A stretch of DNA of 64,000 nt, from positions 12,576,001-12,640,000 of the forward strand of contig NC_092563.1 in NCBI RefSeq assembly GCF_037975245.1, given 5' to 3'. Position 1 is the stretch's first letter; every line of letters starts with the position of its first letter. This DNA is from Apostichopus japonicus (Eukaryota; Echinodermata; Holothuroidea; Aspidochirotida; Stichopodidae). The position numbers and the translations under genes are program-made. Positions 61,198-64,000 of the stretch are shown here, one piece after another. A model generated the notes under the pieces. It was not told where the DNA came from. It saw only the letters and a program-made list of their open reading frames with translations, and made no database searches.

Positions 61198-62204
61198 GTA
61201 AGAGGAAAAATGAATTTTAATTGTCACCCCCCCCCCCTCCATCCCCTCCTTCCTCTTCTCTTCAGTTGCACTTTTCAAAAGATACTTGCAGTTAGATTGG
61301 TTGTGGAGCAACCCTTTTCTTTTTTTTGGTCACACCAGTTGATGCACATTTCCATATTACATACTGAATGACCACATAATTACTCAATCACAACAAACTC
61401 TCATCCCTCCACAGTATTATTTTAGGAAACAGTCAAAACAGTAGATCTAGCTTCATGACATCCCTTCAAGCTTAAAAAAATATATCTCCTTCCACTTGCT
61501 TCTACCCACTCATACATGTATACAGTATAAGGAACCACATTAAACGGAACATTGTTGTGCTTTCTCTGTATGACGGTACCATACCACAATTAGAATATAC
61601 TATACATAGAGTACCCTGAAAGGTTAACCATATAGAGAAATTTAGTTCTTAATATTTTTTTCAGCATGTTCTCAGTCACCATCACTCTTTTATATGCTTG
61701 CATGTTGAGGAGATTGATGTTAAACTACATAAAAATCGGGAGGATTGAAGGTAGTTTAAGGAGTTTTGAAAATTCCTGGGTGAAATGGGAAGATTCTCCA
61801 GTGAGTGCTGCATATGGGTTTGGGAGTGCTAACTTTCACCTCTTCTGGCTAAAATTGAAATGGTCATACAGTAGTGGCTAACTTTGCACTGTTTGTACTG
61901 TACAGTACCATTGATAATCCAAGCCAACATATGGTGGGTAGTGACATGTCAATGGAAAATATCCATTGATGCTTTAAGCAGCCTTGGATATATTGACAAA
62001 TTTAGTGTGCATTAAGTCAATGGAGTCATTAATGTGGTATCCACGTCTGTAAAGTGTAAACTGTCTGCGATTGGTTGGTTGAACAGTGAGATGATGATCA
62101 TCTCCTACGACACAGTACTTCGGTACAGGATTGATAGCAAAGGAAGGATGGGCAAGGATGGAGGGAGGCGGGGCAAGGAATGCAAGCAAGGAGGGGTTGG
62201 GGAT

Positions 62205-62504
62205 GGGAGGGAGGGAGGGAGGGAGGGAGGGAGGGAGGGAGGGAGGGAGGGAGGGAGGGAGGGAGGGAGGGAGGGAGGGAGGGAGGGAGGGAGGGAGGGA
62301 GGGAGGGAGGGAGGGAGGGAGGGAGGGAGGGAGGGAGGGAGGGAGGGAGGGAGGGAGGGAGGGAGGGAGGGAGGGAGGGAGGGAGGGAGGGAGGGAGGGA
62401 GGGAGGGAGGGAGGGAGGGAGGGAGGGAGGGAGGGAGGGAGGGAGGGAGGGAGGGAGGGAGGGAGGGAGGGAGGGAGGGAGGGAGGGAGGGAGGGAGGGA
62501 GGGA
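62205..62504. repeat. Perfect (GGGA)75 microsatellite
   Basis: 300 bases of uninterrupted GGGA, 75 units. All frames are open (Gly-Arg-Glu-Gly on plus, Pro-Pro-Ser-Leu on minus), so the ORFs through it mean nothing. Regular GGG tracts on one strand can form G-quadruplexes. Such length without interruption suggests very recent expansion or an assembly estimate. Confidence 0.97.
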
Positions 62505-62708
62505 CAATAGTGCTACTGATCTTAAAAGGATCAAGCTTCCAATAGCAGCTTCCTCCTCATAGAGAATGACATTATATATTAAATGATTTCTTCTCTGCAG
62601 TAGCAAGATCATGTTTAATAGCAAAAGCAAATACTATAGATTATTCTCTACTGAAAGCTTTGCTGCATTCTTTTATTTATTTTTTTATTTCAATTTTCTA
62701 TTCTGCAG

Positions 62709-62735
62709 CCCCCCGAATGGAATGTAAGGTTGCAG
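62709..62735 (+). CDS. Candidate microexon (9 codons), plus strand
   Basis: These 27 bases are in phase 0-0 and encode PPEWNVRLQ. The acceptor is very strong: a T-rich tract of more than 30 bases ending ttctattctgcag. The donor CAG followed by gtgagt is also consensus. This is the best-looking splice-site pair on the plus strand of the window. The parent gene is not recognised and no adjacent plus-strand exon is certain. Confidence 0.33.
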
Positions 62736-64000
62736 GTGAGTGGCCACCTACATCCATTCTTTATTACTTTGAAATGATATCTTAAGGAGAAATATTAAGT
62801 TACTTAGTTGGTCACCATGTCACCCCCTCCAAGTAAGATAAGATGGTTACAGATACAGTACAAATAGGGTTAGTCTGGGGAGAACTTTGCACCACTTGAT
62901 AGACATCCATTATGGAAGCAATGTTCAATATCTTTATACTATATGTTATGAAATATATTGCTTATATACTTTTTTTAACCTCGCTGATCAAATTGAACAG
63001 AATTAAACAGAATTGAACAAAGTTGTCACAGGATGAATTCTGAAAACGATATCACTTCACAGTGACCGAACCAGTTGACGATATAGTTTCACAATGTATA
63101 ATGTACCACTGACTCTATTAAAGGGACTTGAATATTGACTGAACATACAGTTGACTCATCAGAAAATTTATTTCAATGTTATGTCAAATTGTTATTTAAA
63201 AAAAATTGAGAGGATTTTGATGGGCTTCACATGTCCAGGTGAGCATCGGCAAATAATACGAGCAAACAGTGTGAGTGATGAGAACATGCTACACGAACTG
63301 GTCTGGAGAGGAGGGCCACTGCATCTCTTACAAAAACAAATTTGGGCAGGGAACAGTTAAAACGACAGAGTGAAGTATAAGCAGGTGCTTGCCCGACTCG
63401 CAGAAAAAGAGTATTTGATATGCTGCTGCTTCTACGAACAGATCCGTCCGCCTAAACCCTGTCACAAATAAAGCGCATATTTACACATACTCTCAAATGT
63501 AAATTACCAGAAAACTCGAAACATGGGCTTATCCGTCAGGAGATGGCGAATGCCTACATTTTCGAACACCTGTCATTCCTTTTGATTACATCTGTCACAA
63601 ACAAAACTTTGCAAGTATTCAGCATGATTTATTAACTCATCAAATCTATGCGGATATGTTTCCATGCTGAGTTTGCACACAACAATTTTCACAGCTTATG
63701 ACAAGTTCAAAGCTCATGGCTATCCATTTAACTTGACTCCTTGGGATTAAATTGGACAAAGTTACATCAAATCAGTCAAGCATGCAACTTAGAATGCAGT
63801 AGGAGTACATAGAGCATAGTGCATGTGGAAGTAGAAGGTACCGTGGGGGGTGGGGGGTTGGGGTGGAGAGGGGATCGATAGTTCTGGAATACATGCCATG
63901 ATATTCTTGACTACACTACACTGCACGTGGGAGCTAAGAGTTCCTGGAGTGATGGTTCATAAAATGTACTTAACTGGAGTAAACTCTAATACTAGATGTA
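62736..64000. other. Non-coding DNA at the right edge
   Basis: Begins with the gtgagt donor of the 62709-62735 candidate. Contains a short aattaaacagaattgaacaa-like duplication near 62990-63020 and a G-rich patch at 63845-63870. A plus-strand open stretch near 63370-63470 (VKYKQVLARLAEKEYLICCC) looks somewhat protein-like but lacks clear splice borders. Confidence 0.4.

Noticed and set aside
60787-61371. 194-codon plus ORF
   Set aside because: Composition follows local simple sequence (G-rich and C-rich runs) and no domain is visible; only a short splice-bounded piece was kept as a weak candidate.
61974-62630. ORFs of GREG or PPSL repeats
   Set aside because: Pure translation of (GGGA)n.

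Overview
The window looks like intron and intergenic DNA of an animal nuclear genome. It is AT-rich, rich in micro- and minisatellites, and has no operons or compact genes. A Penelope-like retroelement with a GIY-YIG domain, a tRNA-derived SINE and terminal-inverted-repeat elements would fit a marine invertebrate, possibly a deuterostome such as an echinoderm. That placement is inference only.

Genes: nearly all long ORFs are chance or repeat ORFs. Real coding sequence was found by looking for short open segments bounded by splice signals. On the minus strand six small exons, all phase 0-0, lie at 56549-56689, 55514-55624, 54623-54661, 51904-51966, 32975-33076 and 17342-17353. The fifth encodes the start of an ankyrin block of the sosondowah (SOWAH) type, and the sixth is a 12-base microexon encoding DFIS, the residues expected next. 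The first four encode a polar, acidic, probably disordered linker. The gene would span at least 39 kb; its 5' exons probably lie beyond base 64000 and the remaining ankyrin exons below base 17342, probably left of the window. Four further minus-strand candidate exons (45259, 42979, 38522, 35965) can be spliced in frame between the 51.9 kb and 33.0 kb exons. A few plus-strand candidate exons (38096, 39681, 59103, 61168, 62709) are unassigned.

Mobile DNA: a 5'-truncated Penelope-like element at 8953-10160 with a 13-bp target duplication and a hammerhead-ribozyme-like motif; a 1.17-kb non-autonomous inverted-repeat element at 12976-14141 set in TA repeats; a 0.45-kb MITE-like element at 35833-36283; a possible one at 29869-30180; tandem tRNA-SINE copies at 27611-28085; a SINE/LINE tail at 24475-24566.

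Tandem repeats: a 1.8-kb satellite of 42-bp units with higher-order structure (46388-48214), a perfect 300-bp (GGGA)75 block (62205-62504), 96-bp, 84-89-bp, 31-bp, 24-bp, 21-bp and 14-bp minisatellites, and (TATATG)n/(TA)n blocks. Most lie in the inferred introns of the minus-strand gene. No functional tRNA, rRNA or CRISPR was seen.
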